Shown in pieces: positions 60,040-64,000 of a stretch of 64,000 bases of DNA (position 1 is its first letter; each line of letters starts with the position of its first letter). The stretch is from assembly GCA_905250025.1 (NCBI GenBank), contig CAJNOJ010000295.1, positions 59,419 through 123,418 on the forward strand, read 5' to 3'. This stretch comes from Adineta ricciae (lineage: Eukaryota > Rotifera > Eurotatoria > Adinetida > Adinetidae). The notes beneath the pieces were generated by a model. It had not been told where the DNA came from. It did no database searches and was given only the letters and a program-made list of their open reading frames with translations. Made by a program: the position numbers and the translations under genes.

Positions 60040-60852
60040 TTGATGGGGTCCATAGTTTGTAATTATTTCCGATAAAATTAATCAAAACTACATCTTTGGT
60101 TACCACCCATATAGTGCAGGGGTCAATTTTCTAACAGAAACAACACATTTTTCAACTCTCTTTCCTGGTATTCGTTCTCATTTGATGATTCTTCGTTTCC
60201 AGTTTCTCGTTTCATTTTCACGTGAACTCTTTCTTAACTTAAGTAATGGTAACGTTATAAATCCATCATGGAATGTTCCGTTGTTTCAGGTGCATGTCGT
60301 GTCTCGCGAGACAGTTGCCAATATTTCTTAAATGGCTCAGCTAGCCAAGACAACACTATAGTCATTGTGATTGGTGGTATGCGATAATTGCGCTTAGCAG
60401 AATATCAAACGATGATATTCTATTTGAAGGAGAGAAAAGGTTTTGTACGATTAGCATTAAAAAACGGGCTAGTAGATCTGTCATTAGAATGAAGAGAAAA
60501 AGAAGATGTTTTGTTTGTTAGTGCATCATTAGTACCAGTTAGCTATATCATTCGAAGAAAACGACCATTATCGATCGATTTGGGGACGATCAATTGTTGG
60601 TTATCTACCTCTTCATCGCTCCGTGACGACCGTTGGTAAGACAAGCCTTTCTTTTTCATTACAGTGAATAGAAAAAATGCATTCTATCTTATTGTATAAG
60701 TTGGTAGGTTGATTCATGTCAATCAAGTCACTGATCCATGTCAAACCGATATCGATCAACTTCATTGTCAATACGTTCAAGTAGTCGAACAGCTATATGA
60801 AACTAATAAAGCAAACTATGGTTTTGAACATGTAAAACTAGAGATCATTTGA
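60040..60852 (+). pseudogene. DGAT2-like acyltransferase relic, copy 2
   Basis: Counterpart of 36911-37767 without the N-terminal hydrophobic part. GYHPYSAGVNFLTETTHF, PGIRSHL, VIVIGGMR followed by a stop, LKERKGFVRLALKNG, a stop, then DVLFVSASLVPVSYI and VNQVTDPCQTDIDQLH are seen. It keeps about 110 bases after the RKGFV motif that copy 1 has lost. Several stops; a pseudogene. Confidence 0.6.
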
Positions 60853-61229
60853 ATAACGTTTGGATGAGAGTGAGCAAAAAAATTTATACATCAGCTTATT
60901 AAGAACATCGTATGATATAATATATCGATAACTTATTACGACTTGTACTGATATAGGAAGGACCATTGTAAATAATATGATTGACGATAAAGAGCTCATT
61001 TGAGTACTCTGATAATGTATGAAACGAATGTTTATTGTTTCTGTATATGGGATGATTGAGAAAGAAAGGTTTAAGTAAGCATACGACCATAAATCGCATT
61101 TAAGCTCATCTTCAAAGATTCTGTGAGCGCTGCATAACTTGTTGTTGAACTAGAAATTGAATCTCATAGATCGAACTGAGTATACGCATTAATCGCATAC
61201 TTCTAATATTGTTATTCGAAAAGAAATTT

Positions 61230-61910
61230 CATAAGAAATCAGTCGCTATTGTTCTATCATCAGGACCTTTTCCATATACTGTAAACTTAATGGAACATCT
61301 GTCGTCGGTGGTATACCTATGAAAAAATAAAATAATATCAAATTTATACGTGTATCATTACAAGAATATTCTTATATTCAATATTATATTGTAATTTTCG
61401 ACTAAGTTCATTAGTATAATTTTGCTGGATAACCAGAAATAATCGAAACAAGCGTTTGATTACCTTCAGGCTGGACGGATGTCAATGTTCTGATTTAACG
61501 CATATGATAATTGAATGTTTCTGTTGAAGGCATAGTTTTCTTGGGTTACACGAGATCTGTATCAATGGCAGAGATATTGCTTTTAATGAAAATGAGTTCG
61601 GTAAACGCAAAGTAAAATATTTATATTAGCAAAATCGTAATACAATATTTTGAAATTCTTCTTTACTTTTCAGATTTTTACCTGTACCTAAGATTGTCTA
61701 AGAAAACATTAAGAGTGGCAAACTTTAGTATTAGATGAAAAGAACTTCAATGCTTTCTTTGTCATCTTCAGGGCCAATAAAAGGTATTTTGTTTTTTACA
61801 AGAATTTTTACACTTAGTGTATTTAATCCAAGTAATGATGGAATCGTCATGGTGAATTTCATACAGTCCTTCTTTTATTGTGCATAATCTGAAATTTGAT
61901 TCGCATTCTA
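61230..61910 (-). pseudogene. Unidentified coding relic, copy 2
   Basis: Counterpart of 38190-38830, with an extra upstream piece reading about RLCTIKEGLYEIHHDDSIIT near 61850-61910 that copy 1 has lost. Pieces LSVKILVKNK and GPEDDKE are shared. Family unknown. Confidence 0.25.
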
Positions 61911-62077
61911 TCTTTTCTTTTCTAAGATATCAAAGAATTACTCAGTGGTAAGTTAGCAGTAAATCAATACAGAATAAAAAAAATACTTTAATCATAGCAT
62001 CAAAGAGAAACTTATTGTGTTTTCTGGCCTTCATATTGTCTTTCTCTCACACTGTGAAAATTCTGTGCTTCTTATAT

Positions 62078-64000
62078 CTATCGGGATTTGATGATGACAT
62101 CCGTTTCCTTCGGTGTTTTGTCTTGTGTGCCGTTGTTTAACACGAGTTGAAGGCAAGGCTGAGCAAATTTCATCCCAAAATACCCGGCCCAATATTTTGT
62201 ATCACATCCTTGCATCACAACAGTAACATCCGTTGGTAAAGTCTTGTATTGTGAATAACGATATGTTATTCTATGCCAACGTCCGTCATTCCATTGTTTA
62301 TATTCTCTTTTGCAATTCCATACGTGACCATCGGAAAATGTGAGCGAGAGTGTGGCTTTTGCGCCACAATCTTTGCGAGCAGCAATACATACCGAAAATT
62401 CGATTACAGGATGAAGGGAGAGCAACTAGAACATTGAGTGTTCAAGTATATGAAGTGATTTCTAGAGTAACATTAGTAAACTTACCGGTGATTGAGTATC
62501 ATCGAACAATTTGACATGATCCTGTTTGAATGTGCCCAGCTGGTAAGACGTAGCCCATGCGGGTACGATTTGATTGAATTCATCGTATAGAGGTTCACAA
62601 CCATCTGGTATTTTTTCGAGAGAAAAGTTCGTTTTAATCCATTGGTCGTCTTTCAGTAGATTAATATTACAATGGTCGAGTGTAAGTGTATTGATTGGTA
62701 TTGAAGACTCCGTTTTAGTCGACTCACTGATAGTAGGCTTGACATTTATTTCTAATAGAAATTGTATAATAAATAAGTTACATTCTAATTGGTTCATGAT
62801 GACTCGATAGATTTCTTGTCATATAGAATTGATTCGATTGAAAAGCGGTCTGAATGTCACTTACTTGCTGTGTTGGGCAGGAATGCTGCACACACCTGCT
62901 CGTTCGTTTTACAGCTAAAAGAATAGATCCTCTCAAGTATACTGATGTCGAGAACTTTTGAAACAAATCCTACCATCGTAGAAACTCTTCTTTTGTAAAA
63001 TTATCGTCTGGACTCTTTCCACAGATTTCCATCATTTTTGTGACAATTGATCTTGCAGTACTGATATCAATCGCGTTCTTTTCATCTTCTAACTCTGAAA
63101 TGACTTCGATAAACTTTATTATTTCTTCAGCATCAATTGCATTGGAATTGTCCTCATCACACATGAAAAATACCTAGAAAAGATAAATAAATCCTCTTGA
63201 ATAGATTATTTCAAAAAGAAAAGAAGTCTTTCGTAACACATACCATTTCGAGGCGTTTGTCGACATTATCTGGTTGCGTTAGAGCAATAGCCGACATAAA
63301 TTCCACAAACGTAATTGTACCGCTTTTGTCCTTATCAATTTTAGAGAATGCATAATTGCAATAATTCGTTACATTTCCTCTAGATGTAGATATTCTCATA
63401 TATCATCATCAGAATTACGCCGTTTGCAAGACAAATACTTTGAATAAACTTCTTTGAGTGCAGCAATCAACATCGCTTTTGTCAGCTCCCCAGTTGGACT
63501 ATAATGATGAAGATGATGAATACAGTGAAAGTGTATATCTTTCAAACATTGTAGGTTACTACCTTCGACTAATGAATTTGTTATGCAATTCCAAAACTGC
63601 AGCTTCGGAAAGACTTGGATTTTGTTTTCGAATTAATTTTATTTGTTTCGGCAAAATGCTCTCTAAATAGAGAGAATTTATCTGTAGATCTAATCTGTAT
63701 GCGTATAATACATTTCTTTTCGGAATCCTCAGAAGTCTAGCTTACGTAATGAATCTTGATAGAAATTTCGAGATTCAATTATTCCTTGCTTAGCATAGAA
63801 AATGACGCATTGATCTGGTTTGTCATCTAAATCAGCATGTAAATCATGATCAATCACTCGAAAAATGGCACTGGAATCCTTGGTCTCATGTTCAGTTTGT
63901 ATTAAATTCGAAAGGAATCTTAATAATTTAGGCCAATGTTGTTTATTTTTTGTCTGCCATTCGTCACAAATATGCAATAGATACACATCATTATCATAGA
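62078..64000 (-). pseudogene. Stonustoxin-like/EF-hand/FBA gene, copy 2, stop in EF region
   Basis: Partial: the 5' part lies beyond the window. Exons on the complement: 63746..>64000, 63563..63662, 63439..63498, 63244..63379, 62861..63173, 62486..62751, 62078..62425. All six complete exons have the same lengths as in copy 1 (100, 60, 136, 313, 266 and 348 nt), which supports the splice model including the fusion. One lesion: TAC (Tyr) becomes TAG at 62970-62972, after the second EF-hand, which would remove the FBA domain. Everything downstream stays open, so the stop is recent, an error, or yields a shorter product. Confidence 0.7.

Larger units (their letters stand above)
50883..64000. repeat. 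Second copy of the 27.5-40.8 kb block (continues past window)
   Basis: Same gene order and orientation as 27536-40833: NHL membrane protein, 116-aa gene, NHL secreted protein, NYN-like relic, carboxylesterase, DGAT2-like relic, fusion gene. Exon boundaries are shared. Identity is high in exons and lower between genes, with many small indels. It runs off the right end of the window. Confidence 0.85.

Noticed and set aside
1..64000. CRISPR array, operon or prokaryotic origin
   Set aside because: No regularly spaced direct repeats, no ribosome binding sites, and most genes contain spliceosomal introns.

Overview
The window is AT-rich nuclear DNA from a small-genome animal, most probably a bdelloid rotifer. 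The reasons are very short introns (mostly 47-70 nt, GT-AG, one conserved GC-AG), compact mixed-strand genes, near-identical duplicated blocks, and gene families that are expanded in bdelloids: rhodopsin-like GPCRs, NHL and FG-GAP repeat surface proteins, type-B carboxylesterases, and a UDP-glycosyltransferase with a plant/fungal-style donor box. The taxon is inference; no species marker was seen. I found no tRNA, rRNA or CRISPR array.

Layout. 1.6-2.7 kb: two-exon GPCR (+). 3.4-10.2 kb: a mitochondrial carrier of SLC25A44 type (-) and its flank, followed by a second partial copy; the FkbM-type methyltransferase that follows is a fragment after the first copy (6.5-6.7 kb) and complete after the second (10.2-11.3 kb). 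11.9-12.4 kb: mariner-type MITE. 13.5-20.6 kb: UDP-glycosyltransferase (-) and a secreted FG-GAP protein (-), repeated at 21.0-27.5 kb, where the FG-GAP copy is frameshifted. 27.5-42.1 kb: membrane NHL protein (-), 116-aa unknown (-), secreted NHL protein (-), decayed NYN-like gene (-), secreted carboxylesterase (+), DGAT2-like relic (+), and a seven-exon gene (-) joining a stonustoxin-like N-terminal region to EF-hands and an F-box-associated (FBA) domain. 42.1-50.9 kb, unique: a small membrane-protein gene with an in-frame TGA, a second MITE and two more GPCRs. 50.9-64.0 kb: a second copy of the 27.5-40.8 kb block, in which several genes carry nonsense changes while the carboxylesterase is intact.

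Every duplicated block begins or ends at an N (6944, 20611, 50882; a 47-N run at 53331). The tandem layout may therefore come from scaffolding of alleles, homeologs or collapsed repeats rather than from true tandem duplication.

There is no operon-like organisation. The recurring theme is cell-surface or secreted proteins with propeller-type repeats, GPCRs and detoxification enzymes (UGT, carboxylesterase). The most unusual single object is the 924-aa stonustoxin-like/EF-hand/FBA gene at 38915-42128. Exon models were built by eye from splice consensus, reading phase and agreement between the duplicated copies.
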